The notes below the pieces were generated by a model. The model ran no database searches, was not told the origin of the DNA, and was given only the letters and a program-made list of their open reading frames with translations. 26,693 nucleotides of DNA from JACZST01 sp964195155 (GTDB taxonomy: Bacteria > Actinomycetota > Acidimicrobiia > Spongiisociales > UBA5794), in the NCBI GenBank assembly GCA_964195155.1, contig CAXMOP010000061.1, positions 1 through 26,693 on the forward strand. The letters are read 5' to 3'. The translations under genes were made by a program, and so were the position numbers. Of the stretch, positions 14,582-21,963 are shown in pieces (position 1 is the stretch's first letter; each line of letters starts with the position of its first letter).

Positions 14582-15508
14582 CTATGTCCGGCGATCCAAC
14601 GCGTAAACCGAGCCCGGCTCGCGCTTGGCGAACTCCTTCATCTCGGTGGCAATCGCCGACACCTCCCACTCCGAGGTGAGCGCGCGGTGCCGATTGGTTG
14701 CCACACCCATGGAGAACGATGCAGTCGGGAAGGTCTGCTTCGCACCAACTCGATCCACTACCTCGATGTATCCCTGGAGGGCGTCTGCGGTGTCGTAAAA
14801 CTCGAGGATGCCGTCGTCGAAGTGCTTGATCACGCCTTCGCAGAACGGCTCGATATGCTCGGCGGACATGATGACGACGAAGTCGTCGCCGCCGAGGTGG
14901 CCGATGAAAGAACCAGCGCCGATAACGGCGTTCGCCACCTCCAACAGGGTGTTTGCGGTGAATTTGATGACGGCATCGCCGCGCATGAACCCGTAGTTGT
15001 CGTTGAAGGCCTTGAAGTTGTCGAGATCGCCGTAGACGACGGCGAACTCGCTGCCATCGCGGACCCGGTTCTCCAGCTCGGTGGTGATCCGAAAGTTGCC
15101 AGGAAGACCGGTGAGCGGCGAGAGGTCGCGCATGTGATGCGCCCTGCGGATAACGCTGCGCACCCGCGCCACCAGCTCTTCGATCTCGAACGGCTTGGTG
15201 ATGTAGTCGTCGGCACCGAGATCGAGCCCTTTGACCCGCTCGGCGGCCTGTGGCTTGGCCGTCAGCATCACGACCGGCACATTGGCAGTGGGAACGTCAT
15301 TGCGAAGATGGCGCAGCGTGGTAAGCCCATCCATCCCCGGCATCATGACGTCGAGCAACACCAGGGCTGGTGGGCGATCGGTCGCGAGCTCGAGGGCCTC
15401 CGGCCCGCTGCCCGCGACCTCAACCTCGAACCCCTCTCGCTCGAGTTTCCCCTTCACGAAATCGCGGATTTCCGGGTCGTCATCGACGACGAGGATCCGA
15501 TCGCTCAT
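14582..15508 (-). CDS. Response regulator with GGDEF-like output domain (REC-GGDEF)
   Basis: 308 aa. The N-terminal receiver domain (about 4-118) has the acidic pocket DDD at 9-11, phospho-acceptor D53 in LLDVMMPGMDG, T83 and K105. The GGDEF-type domain (about 130-300) has SPLTGLP, YGDLDNFKAFNDNYG (GTP/Mg site) and the signature GHLGGDDF (GGDDF, 206-210) instead of GGDEF/GGEEF. No RxxD inhibitory site precedes the signature. It may be a weak or inactive diguanylate cyclase or a GTP-binding output module; GGDDF occurs naturally in some family members, so activity cannot be judged. Its ATG overlaps the rpe stop (ATGA), an unexpected operon partner. No histidine kinase is nearby. Confidence 0.92.
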   Translation of the reverse strand: MSDRILVVDDDPEIRDFVKGKLEREGFEVEVAGSGPEALELATDRPPALVLLDVMMPGMDGLTTLRHLRNDVPTANVPVVMLTAKPQAAERVKGLDLGADDYITKPFEIEELVARVRSVIRRAHHMRDLSPLTGLPGNFRITTELENRVRDGSEFAVVYGDLDNFKAFNDNYGFMRGDAVIKFTANTLLEVANAVIGAGSFIGHLGGDDFVVIMSAEHIEPFCEGVIKHFDDGILEFYDTADALQGYIEVVDRVGAKQTFPTASFSMGVATNRHRALTSEWEVSAIATEMKEFAKREPGSVYALDRRT

Positions 15509-16164
15509 TCCATCGCTTTCCGTAGGTCTCCAACGGCGGCAACGGGGTCCTTGGCGCGGAACACCGCGGTTCCGGCGACGAACACGTCCGCTCCCGCATC
15601 GCGAGCCGATCGGATCGTCGTGGTATCGATGCCGCCGTCGATCTCTATATCGGTGTCGCGCCCAGCAGAATCAACGTACTTCCTCAATTGCTCCACCTTG
15701 CGCAGCACTTCAGGGAGAAACTCCTGGCCCCCGAAACCCGGATACACCGACATCACCACCAGCATGTCGGCCAGCTCGACGAACGGCTCTGCCGCCACCG
15801 CCCCGGTCGGTGGGTTGATGGCGAGTCCGAAATCCAGCCCGAGCGTCCGCGCTGATGCGGCCACCGACGACGGATCAGGAAAAACCTCGATGTGCACGGT
15901 GACCAGATCGGCGCCGGCCTCCTTGAGCGCTTCGAGATACTCATCGGGGTTGAGCGTCATCAGGTGACAGTCGAGCGGCAGATCCGTGCTGGCGCGGAGG
16001 GCTCGGATCACCGGCATCCCAAGGGCCAAGTTGGGAACGAAGTGCCCGTCCATCACGTCCACGTGCAGCATGTCGACGACCGGCTCAACCAGCGCCACCT
16101 GTTCGCCGAGGCGAGCGAAGTCCGCGGCGAGGATCGAGGGGGCGATGCGAGGTGGCTTGATCAC
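15505..16164 (-). CDS. rpe: Ribulose-phosphate 3-epimerase
   Basis: 219-aa TIM-barrel enzyme of the pentose phosphate pathway that interconverts ribulose 5-phosphate and xylulose 5-phosphate. It shows IAPSILAADFARL, the metal-site segments HVDVMDGHFVPNL and DCHLM, MSVYPGFGGQEFLP and IEIDGGI. The start is GTG 16162-16164. There is no Shine-Dalgarno; TACACT lies 8 nt upstream, which suggests a leaderless transcript. Heptad repeats occupy the place of a -35. It is coupled to the downstream GGDEF regulator. In many actinobacteria rpe follows fmt and rsmB and precedes ribD; here rsmB is missing. Confidence 0.95.
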   Translation of the reverse strand: MIKPPRIAPSILAADFARLGEQVALVEPVVDMLHVDVMDGHFVPNLALGMPVIRALRASTDLPLDCHLMTLNPDEYLEALKEAGADLVTVHIEVFPDPSSVAASARTLGLDFGLAINPPTGAVAAEPFVELADMLVVMSVYPGFGGQEFLPEVLRKVEQLRKYVDSAGRDTDIEIDGGIDTTTIRSARDAGADVFVAGTAVFRAKDPVAAVGDLRKAME

Positions 16165-16172
16165 GATGTGGG

Positions 16173-16178
16173 AGTGTA
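16173..16178 (-). promoter_or_regulatory. -10 element giving a leaderless rpe mRNA
   Basis: TACACT lies exactly 8 nt upstream of the rpe GTG, so the transcript would begin at the start codon. The region upstream (16181-16215) is a heptad repeat and contains no -35-like hexamer. Confidence 0.5.
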
Positions 16179-16180
16179 AA

Positions 16181-16215
16181 GAGTCGCGAGTCCCGAGTCG
16201 CGAGTCGCGAGTCGG
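16181..16215. repeat. Heptad tandem repeat (GAGTCGC type), 5 units
   Basis: Five consecutive units on the plus strand: gagtcgc, gagtccc, gagtcgc, gagtcgc, gagtcgg. On the coding strand of rpe this is GCGACTC repeated and ending 2 nt before the -10 element. It shares its core with the blocks at 17807 and 21964. Confidence 0.85.
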
Positions 16216-16220
16216 CTTCC

Positions 16221-16344
16221 TTGCCTCCCCCTCAGGGGGAGGTGCCGAGCGTCAGCGAGGCGGAGGGGGTAAAAAGCGTTATCGGGACCACGCCTTGACC
16301 CCCCTCCCTTTCCATGGGGACTCCGTGCCTGGGGGGTGCAAGAG
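16221..16344. repeat. Composite REP/MITE-like palindromic element, copy 1
   Basis: The element starts with the hairpin CCTCCCCC-TCA-GGGGGAGG, continues through GAGGCGGAGGGGGT, AAAAAGCGTTATCGGGACCACG and TTGACCCCCCTCCC, and ends near GGGGGGTGCAAGAG. The two halves are inverted versions of each other (GGAGGGGGT versus GACCCCCCTCC). The reverse complement of 26396-26515 aligns along most of its length, so this is a dispersed element. It sits in the 197-nt gap between fmt and rpe. Confidence 0.7.
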
Positions 16345-16361
16345 CGCGGGCGAGACCGGCA

Positions 16362-17276
16362 TCAAGCCTCTTCGATGAACGCGCCCTCGCCTCGCCGGCC
16401 GTTGAGCCACGCGAAGCCCGGCTGGGGTGCTTTTCCTTCGGGCTGCAGCAGCGTCAGCTCGAAACTGCCGCCGTCGAACCCGGCGATCGGAGCTCCGTCG
16501 ATGGCATCGACGGTGCCCGCCGGCACCGGCGCCGCGGCGCGCTCGACCTCGAGGATCTTGTACCGGGTCCCTTCGATCACCATCCACGCTCCCGGCCTGG
16601 GGTGGAACGCCCGTACGGCCCGGTCGACCAACTCGGCCGACCAGGTGCCGTCGATGCGGGCCTCCGCAGAGCTCAACTTGGCTGCCTTCGACGCACCGGT
16701 ATCGATCTGCGGTGCCGGCTCCAGCCGGCCGGCGAGGTACTCCGGAAGCGCGCTGTCGACCAGCATTGCGCCGAGATACGACAGTCGGCCGGTCAGCGAC
16801 CCACCGGTTTCGTCGTCCGCGATCGGTGTCTCGACGACTGCGATCACCGGACCGGTGTCGAGTCCTTCGTCGATCAACATGAGGCTTGCCGCGGTCGACT
16901 CATCCCCGGCCAGGACGGAGCGCTCCACGGGAGCTGCGCCGCGCCACCGGGGTAGCAGCGAAAAATGGACGTTGATGAAACCTCCGGTCGCCAACTCCAA
17001 AACCCGCGGCTCGAGCAGCCTTCCATAGGCCACCACCAGCCCCACATCGAACGAGGCATCGCCGAGCACCGCGAAGAGCTGGTCCTTGTCCTCGGGCTGG
17101 GCGACGCGAAGGCCCCATTCCTCAGCCGCTCGCTTCACCGGTGAAGCCACCGGCGTTGCAGAGCGGCTCCGCGGCCGGTCCGGCTGGGTGACCACGAGAT
17201 CGACGTCGACGACGTCGATGAGCGCTGCCAGGCTTGGTATGGCAGCCGATGGGCTGCCCAGGAACACGGCACGCAT
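16362..17276 (-). CDS. fmt: Methionyl-tRNA formyltransferase
   Basis: 304-aa enzyme that formylates initiator Met-tRNA with 10-formyl-THF. The N-terminal Rossmann domain carries the catalytic triad: N102 and H104 in INVHFSLLPRWRG and D140 in DEGLDTGPV. GSLTGRLSYLGA links to the C-terminal OB-fold domain (about 205-304). The SLLPRWRGAAP loop is intact. ATG 17274-17276 shares one base with the def stop (TGATG), so the enzymes that add and remove the formyl group are translated together. The 3' flank carries a REP-like element and heptads. Confidence 0.96.
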   Translation of the reverse strand: MRAVFLGSPSAAIPSLAALIDVVDVDLVVTQPDRPRSRSATPVASPVKRAAEEWGLRVAQPEDKDQLFAVLGDASFDVGLVVAYGRLLEPRVLELATGGFINVHFSLLPRWRGAAPVERSVLAGDESTAASLMLIDEGLDTGPVIAVVETPIADDETGGSLTGRLSYLGAMLVDSALPEYLAGRLEPAPQIDTGASKAAKLSSAEARIDGTWSAELVDRAVRAFHPRPGAWMVIEGTRYKILEVERAAAPVPAGTVDAIDGAPIAGFDGGSFELTLLQPEGKAPQPGFAWLNGRRGEGAFIEEA

Positions 17277-17782
17277 CAGGACCGGTCGAGGCGATCATCG
17301 GCCATCGCCTCCCGCAGCTCGGTGAGTGCCCGCTTGCGTGCGGACCGTCCCAAACGGTCGATCACCAACTCCCCCACCAGATGATCGGTCTCGTGTTGTA
17401 GCACCCGGCCCAACAACTCTTCACCTGAGTATTCCACCGGATTGCCTTCGAGGTCCTGCCCGACGGCCCGAGCGAACGACGGACGGGCGATCTCCCACCA
17501 ATGCTCGGGGATGGACAGACATCCCTCCTCGAACTCCCATTCCCCGGCGATCTCAACGATCTCGGGATTGACCATGACGAAGGGCCCCTCGCCGATGTCG
17601 GCGACAAAGATCTGTTTGGCGATGCCGATCTGCGGAGCCGCCAGACCCACACCCGGTGCGTCATACATGGTCTCCATCAGGTCATCGGCGAGCCTCTTGA
17701 GCTCTTCATCGAACACCTCGACTGCTGCGGACACCGTGCGGAGGACGGGGTCGGGAAACACGCGGATGGGAAAGACAGCCAT
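17276..17782 (-). CDS. def: Peptide deformylase
   Basis: 168-aa metalloprotease that removes N-formyl groups from nascent proteins. All three motifs are intact: GVGLAAPQIG (43-53), EGCLSIP with metal ligand C88, and LQHETDHLVG with H130, E131 and H134. The start is ATG 17780-17782. There is no clear Shine-Dalgarno. TACCCT (17793-17798) ends 10 nt before the ATG and could serve as a -10 with a very short leader. Heptad repeats separate def from priA. Confidence 0.96.
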   Translation of the reverse strand: MAVFPIRVFPDPVLRTVSAAVEVFDEELKRLADDLMETMYDAPGVGLAAPQIGIAKQIFVADIGEGPFVMVNPEIVEIAGEWEFEEGCLSIPEHWWEIARPSFARAVGQDLEGNPVEYSGEELLGRVLQHETDHLVGELVIDRLGRSARKRALTELREAMADDRLDRS

Positions 17783-17806
17783 TTCGGCCGAAAGGGTACC
17801 GTTTCA

Positions 17807-17855
17807 GAGTCTTGAGTCTTGAGTCAAGAGTCCAGACTCTCGACTCTTGACTCTC
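17807..17855. repeat. Heptad tandem repeat (GAGTCTT/GACTCTT), 7 units forming a hairpin
   Basis: Seven consecutive units on the plus strand: gagtctt, gagtctt, gagtcaa, gagtcca, gactctc, gactctt, gactctc. Orientation flips in the middle, giving a perfect 12-bp inverted repeat (GAGTCAAGAGTC at 17821-17832 with GACTCTTGACTC at 17842-17853, 9-nt loop). The block directly abuts the priA stop codon (17856) and may also end that transcript. Confidence 0.88.
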
Positions 17856-19589
17856 TCACAGGTCAACCGGGTCGGCGTCGACCCGAACCCGCCACCCTGC
17901 ATCCCGCAAACCCTGGACGACGGAGCGAAGCCGGACCTTCACTGTGCCGAGATCGGACCCCTGGAGCAACCAACGGTGTCCGCCGGTCAATGCCGCGGGC
18001 CCGAGCACTGCCGCGCCCTCGCCGGCGGCCTCGAGCAGGGGCGTGGTCTCGCCCGGCGGTGCGTTGGTTACCAATGCCAGCAACTCGCCGACCGGCGGAA
18101 AGCCGCTCTCCTTCCGCACCGCCAGCTCGGCCTCCACAAAACCCATCGGCCGACCGGATTGGACCGCTTCCATCACCGGGTGGTCGGGCATCCCGGTTTG
18201 GACGAGGGCCTTGCGGCCCCGGCCGGGCGTGGTGGCCATCGCTACCCGAACCAGCAGACGCAGTGCGTCCTCGTCGGCCCGGTAGTGGGGCGCCAGCATC
18301 AAGCCGTCGGCGTCGATGGCTACCGCGAGATCGACGGGATGCAGCTCGACAAGGTCGCGTTCGGTTCCGACCTGTATTCGCGATCCGTCGCCGACCTCGC
18401 CGATCACGTCGCCGAACATCCGCTTCAACTCGTCGGTGGTGCGGCCGATCCCGGTGCCGAGCGGCTCGAACCGTGCCCCGCCGCAGATCGGGCAGGCATC
18501 GTGGTCTGTGCCGCAGCGCGGGCAGGTTCCCGATGATTCGAGGCCCGCCCCGCAGTTGGTGCATCGTCTGAGCTCGCGGCATCGCACGCAGCGAAATGCC
18601 GCGGCGTACCCGCGCCGGTTGGCCAGTACGAAAACCGATCCGCCGCCGCGGAGGACCGAACCGATGGCGGCCCTTGTCCGGTCCAGAATGAACCGGCCCG
18701 AATCCTCGCGACGGTCGACCACCTCGGTAAGCGGCCAGATGCGGCGGCTATCGGAAACGATCTCGACGCCGGCGGCGACCGCATCGGTGGTCGGCACCGC
18801 ACCCACGAACAGCAAGCCGAAGCGTTCGACGGCGCTGCGGCGTCGCAGTACGTCGCGGACGTTGAACGTCGGGGTCTGCTTCGCCTTGTAGCCGCGCCGG
18901 CCCTCCTGGATGACGACCGCAAGACCGATCGAGCCGGCGCCCCAGAAGGTGACCTCGCGGGTCCCGACGACGATGGTACCGGCCGACTCCGTCACCTTTG
19001 CCCAGGCTCGGGTTCGCTTGGCGGCAGAGGACTGGGATGTCGCGAGCATCACGATGCCGCCAAAGTCGCTTTCGAGCGCGGACACGACCCGTGCCGCCTC
19101 CTCTACCGTCGGTGCGGTGACGATGACGGGTCGCCCGGCCTCGACGAGCGGGACGATGCTGGGCGCTGCCGTTGCCACCGGATCCGCACCGGTCACCAGA
19201 TACCGCGATCGGGCTCTCGGAGCAGCGGCCGGCGTTGGGGCGTCATCCGGCCCATTGCCGACCGACCGTGGGACATTGGGAGGGGCACAACGACCAAGCA
19301 CCGTCGACAGCGGGGCCACATAATGCGTCGAAACCCACCGGACCGTCTGGAGCAGGTCCCGGTCGAAGACCGGCAGATCACCAGACTGTGCCAGGATCGC
19401 CTTCAACGGGCGGTCGGGGGATCCCGTCCTCAGACTGGTGACATACCCTTTTACCCTGCGCCCACCGAGCGGAACCCGAACGAGCGAGCCGACCCGAACA
19501 TCGGAGAGATCGTCGGGAACCTCATAGGCAAACCCGTCGTCGACTGCGAACGACGGCACGTCCGGAACGACCTGGGCGATCCGGGTCAG
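17856..19589 (-). CDS. priA: PriA-like primosomal protein N', helicase motifs lost, probable CTG start
   Basis: 577 aa with the PriA domain order: 3'-DNA-binding domain (about 1-100), helicase lobes and a zinc module with four CxxC pairs (CVRC, CTNC, CPRC, CPIC; about 334-369). The Walker A motif is absent (LVTGADPVATAAP stands where GVTGSGKT is expected) and the DEEH box reads VIQEGRRGYK, so ATP-driven unwinding is unlikely. This degeneration is typical of actinobacterial PriA proteins, which may act as structural replication-restart factors. GTG 19557-19559 truncates the N-terminus; reading upstream gives TRIAQVVPDVPSF, the PriA-typical beginning. The only initiation-like codon there is CTG 19587-19589, overlapping the coaBC stop as CTGA behind GAGGTG 7 nt upstream. 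Confidence 0.9.
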   Translation of the reverse strand: MTRIAQVVPDVPSFAVDDGFAYEVPDDLSDVRVGSLVRVPLGGRRVKGYVTSLRTGSPDRPLKAILAQSGDLPVFDRDLLQTVRWVSTHYVAPLSTVLGRCAPPNVPRSVGNGPDDAPTPAAAPRARSRYLVTGADPVATAAPSIVPLVEAGRPVIVTAPTVEEAARVVSALESDFGGIVMLATSQSSAAKRTRAWAKVTESAGTIVVGTREVTFWGAGSIGLAVVIQEGRRGYKAKQTPTFNVRDVLRRRSAVERFGLLFVGAVPTTDAVAAGVEIVSDSRRIWPLTEVVDRREDSGRFILDRTRAAIGSVLRGGGSVFVLANRRGYAAAFRCVRCRELRRCTNCGAGLESSGTCPRCGTDHDACPICGGARFEPLGTGIGRTTDELKRMFGDVIGEVGDGSRIQVGTERDLVELHPVDLAVAIDADGLMLAPHYRADEDALRLLVRVAMATTPGRGRKALVQTGMPDHPVMEAVQSGRPMGFVEAELAVRKESGFPPVGELLALVTNAPPGETTPLLEAAGEGAAVLGPAALTGGHRWLLQGSDLGTVKVRLRSVVQGLRDAGWRVRVDADPVDL

Positions 19590-20785
19590 CTGGCAGCACC
19601 TCGGTATGAGCCCGCCTGCCAGCCCTCCACACTTCGGTCGATGAGACGCTCGGCGACCTCGGCTTTGGTCATGAGCTCCCAGGGCTCGGTGGTGCCGTCG
19701 GGGAAGACGAGCACGACTTCGTTGGTGTCTCCTCCGAATTCAGACCCAATGGCGGTGACATCGTTGGCGACCAGCATGTCGACGCCGTAACTCCTGGCCT
19801 TTTCGATGGCCTTGTCGAGCGAACCGGTCTCCGCGGCGAATCCGACGAGGAATGGGCGATCCGGCATCGCCGCGATCCCAGCAAGCACATTCGGGGAAGC
19901 TACGAGCTTGATCTGCGGGGGACCGTCGGTGCGACGGAGCTTGTCGGGTGCGGGGTCTCCCGGGGTGAAGTCGGCAACGGCCGCTGCCATCACGGCGATG
20001 TCGGCATCCTCGGCCGCCTTCCACGCGGCATCGGCCATGTCCTGGGCGGTCTCAACCTCGATGACATCGATTCGGGGATGCCGGGGAGCAGGTGCCGTCG
20101 TCACCAACGACACTGCGGCGCCGCGGTGAGCCGCGGCCAGGGCGACCGCGTTACCCATTTTCCCTGACGAGCGATTACCGATGAAGCGCACCGGATCGAT
20201 GGGCTCTCTGGTACCGCCTGCGGTGACGAGGACTTGCCGTCCCGCGAGCGGGCCATCGACGCCGACCAACGCCTCAACGATGACGTCGGGATCGACCATC
20301 CGGCCTATCCCGTCGTCTCCACCAGCGAGCGCGCCAATGTCGGGGCCGACCATGGTGTAGCCATCATCGACAAGGGTGGCGATGTTCCGCTGTGTCGCCG
20401 CGTGCTCCCACATCTCGGTGTGCATCGCAGGAGCCACGTACACCGGTGCCGTCGATGCCAGGACGGTCGCGGACAATGGATCTTCGCTGAGCCCGGTGGC
20501 GAGACGCGATATCGATGCCGCCGTTGCCGGTGCAATAACGATGGTGTCAGCCCAACGGCCAAGTGTGGTGTGTGGGCTGACGTCGTCGCTGCCGAACAGA
20601 CTGGTGACCGGCGTCACGCCGGTGATAGCCGCCAGCGTCTGGACACCGACGAACTTGGTGGCGGAAACGGTCATCACGACCCGGACCTCCGCGCCATTCT
20701 CAATGAGCCGTCGAGCCAGGTACGCCGCCTTGTAGGCGGCAACGCCTCCGGTGATGCCGAGGACGATGCGCCGCCCGGCGAGCAT
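19586..20785 (-). CDS. coaBC: Bifunctional phosphopantothenoylcysteine decarboxylase/synthetase (CoaBC, Dfp)
   Basis: 399-aa coenzyme A biosynthesis enzyme. The N-terminal FMN-dependent CoaC domain (about 1-180) starts VLGITGGVAAYKA and has the catalytic His in HTTLGRWAD. Its substrate clamp reads PAMHTEMW rather than PAMNxxMW, and the site of the usual cysteine (ACGDxGPGRM) reads AGGDDGIGRM. The C-terminal CoaB domain (about 185-399) has VTAGGTREPIDPVRFIGNRS, MAAAVADF and ANDV. The altered CoaC residues occur in actinobacterial CoaBC as far as I recall, so I assume it is active. AGAGGAG inside the rpoZ end provides the ribosome-binding site. The stop overlaps priA; metK, often located here, is absent. 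Confidence 0.95.
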   Translation of the reverse strand: MLAGRRIVLGITGGVAAYKAAYLARRLIENGAEVRVVMTVSATKFVGVQTLAAITGVTPVTSLFGSDDVSPHTTLGRWADTIVIAPATAASISRLATGLSEDPLSATVLASTAPVYVAPAMHTEMWEHAATQRNIATLVDDGYTMVGPDIGALAGGDDGIGRMVDPDVIVEALVGVDGPLAGRQVLVTAGGTREPIDPVRFIGNRSSGKMGNAVALAAAHRGAAVSLVTTAPAPRHPRIDVIEVETAQDMADAAWKAAEDADIAVMAAAVADFTPGDPAPDKLRRTDGPPQIKLVASPNVLAGIAAMPDRPFLVGFAAETGSLDKAIEKARSYGVDMLVANDVTAIGSEFGGDTNEVVLVFPDGTTEPWELMTKAEVAERLIDRSVEGWQAGSYRGAAS

Positions 20786-20789
20786 GGCG

Positions 20790-21023
20790 TTACTCCTCTG
20801 GCGGCGCGATCACGACCTTGCCTTCGGCGATCTCTTCGAGCGCGATCGACAAGGGTTTGCGCGACAAGCTGTGAACCTGCGGGGGAACGTAACCGCCCAG
20901 ACCTTCACCAAGCTGGTTGAAATACGCGTTGATCTCACGGGCGCGCCGCGCCGAGAGCACAACAAGTGCAAAGCGGGACTTGACCTCTTCGACGAGTTCA
21001 CCGATGGGCGGCTCGGTCATCAT
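20790..21023 (-). CDS. rpoZ: RNA polymerase omega subunit
   Basis: 77-aa omega subunit, which stabilises the beta-prime subunit during RNA polymerase assembly. PPIGELVEEVKSRFALVVLSARRAREINAYF matches the conserved core in two blocks, and KPLSIALEEIAEGKV is the C-terminal segment. There are two adjacent ATGs (21023 and 21020). GAGGAG ten bases upstream of the first sits at the gmk stop, so the pair is coupled. The frame beyond 21023 overlays gmk and is rejected. Confidence 0.93.
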   Translation of the reverse strand: MMTEPPIGELVEEVKSRFALVVLSARRAREINAYFNQLGEGLGGYVPPQVHSLSRKPLSIALEEIAEGKVVIAPPEE

Positions 21024-21030
21024 TGCTACA

Positions 21031-21657
21031 TCACTCCTCGGTGCGGTCCCCCGGCGCGTCGACGCCGACGCCGGGGGTGTTCGATGGCACCAGTATAGGG
21101 ACGACCTGGGAAATCGCGGTCTCAAGTTCATCGTTGACTACCAGGTGGTCGAACGATTCCTTGGCGTCGGCAACCTGGCCGGCCGCGACGCCCAACCGTC
21201 GTTCGACGTTCTCCGCTGAGGTGTCCCCGCGAGCGCGCAGACGCCGTTCTAGCTCATCCATCGACGGTGGCACGATGAACACCAGCACCGCCTCCGGGTA
21301 CGCCGCCTTGACCTGGTGTGCTCCCAGATTCTCGATGTCGAGCACGACATTCTCGCCGGCGGAGAGCCGATGGAGTACCGCGCGCCGAGGAGTCCCGTAT
21401 CGGTTCCCCCCGTACTCCGCCCACTCGAGCAGCTCATCGTCCGCTATCAGACGGTCGAACTCGTCCGGGCCGATGAAGAAGTAGTCCTCGCCCTCGACCT
21501 CTCCCGGCCTCGGGGCCCTCGTGGTCGCAGAGACCGAAAAGGATGCACCGGTCTCATGAAGCAGGCCATCGACGACGCTGGATTTGCCGACCCCCGACGG
21601 CCCGGAAATCACGAGGAGCGTGCCGCGGTCAGGCGAAGTGATCGAGGAGGCAGACAC
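21031..21657 (-). CDS. gmk: Guanylate kinase
   Basis: 208-aa nucleoside monophosphate kinase that converts GMP to GDP. The P-loop is SGPSGVGKSS, the GMP-binding segment contains TTRAPRPGEVEGEDYFF with EYGGNRYGT, and the LID region includes RLRARGDTSAENVERRL. The start is uncertain: GTG 21657 (MSASSITSPDRG) is my choice, TTG 21672 adds five residues, and neither has a Shine-Dalgarno. Translation is probably coupled to mihF, whose 3' end it overlaps by about 29 nt. The C-terminal ~15 residues (NTPGVGVDAPGDRTEE) form an acidic, Gly-rich tail. Confidence 0.95.
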   Translation of the reverse strand: MSASSITSPDRGTLLVISGPSGVGKSSVVDGLLHETGASFSVSATTRAPRPGEVEGEDYFFIGPDEFDRLIADDELLEWAEYGGNRYGTPRRAVLHRLSAGENVVLDIENLGAHQVKAAYPEAVLVFIVPPSMDELERRLRARGDTSAENVERRLGVAAGQVADAKESFDHLVVNDELETAISQVVPILVPSNTPGVGVDAPGDRTEE

Positions 21658-21949
21658 GCTGTCTGGTACCAAGCCCGCGGATCTTGCGGTTATCGGCGAT
21701 CTTGCACGCCTCCATCAAACGCATCGCTTTGACCTTTCCCATGCCGGGCATGGCCACCAGCAGCGGATACACCTTGGTGCCGGCGACGATGTCGTCGGCC
21801 TCCGCCTCGGTAAAGACTTCCTCGAGTGTCAGCGAACCAGTCTGTAGCAGCGCTTTCATCTCGGCACGCTTGGTGCGCGCCAGCCCGGCCTTTTCCAGTG
21901 CCGCGCGACGTTGTTCATCCGTGATCTGAGGAGGTTGCTGTTTCGCCAT
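21629..21949 (-). CDS. mihF: Actinobacterial integration host factor (mIHF)
   Basis: 106-aa nucleoid-associated DNA-binding protein, restricted to actinobacteria and unrelated to enterobacterial IHF. An N-terminal helix with ITDEQRRAALEKAGLARTKRAE leads into the helix-two-turn-helix domain VAMPGMGKVKAMRLMEACKI and RKIRGLGTRQRVCLL, the DNA-contact region. The start is ATG 21949: it has no Shine-Dalgarno, but TACCAT ends exactly 6 nt upstream, so a leaderless mRNA is likely. An in-frame start at 21991 would read through that promoter and the heptads. It is first gene of mihF-gmk-rpoZ-coaBC-priA and the best taxonomic marker in the window. Confidence 0.95.
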   Translation of the reverse strand: MAKQQPPQITDEQRRAALEKAGLARTKRAEMKALLQTGSLTLEEVFTEAEADDIVAGTKVYPLLVAMPGMGKVKAMRLMEACKIADNRKIRGLGTRQRVCLLDHFA

Positions 21950-21955
21950 GGGACG

Positions 21956-21961
21956 ATGGTA
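21956..21961 (-). promoter_or_regulatory. -10 element giving a leaderless mihF mRNA
   Basis: TACCAT is followed by CGTCCC and the mihF ATG, so transcription would start at the A of the ATG. Heptad repeats begin 2 nt upstream, in the position of the -35, exactly as for rpe. Confidence 0.55.
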
Positions 21962-21963
21962 AC

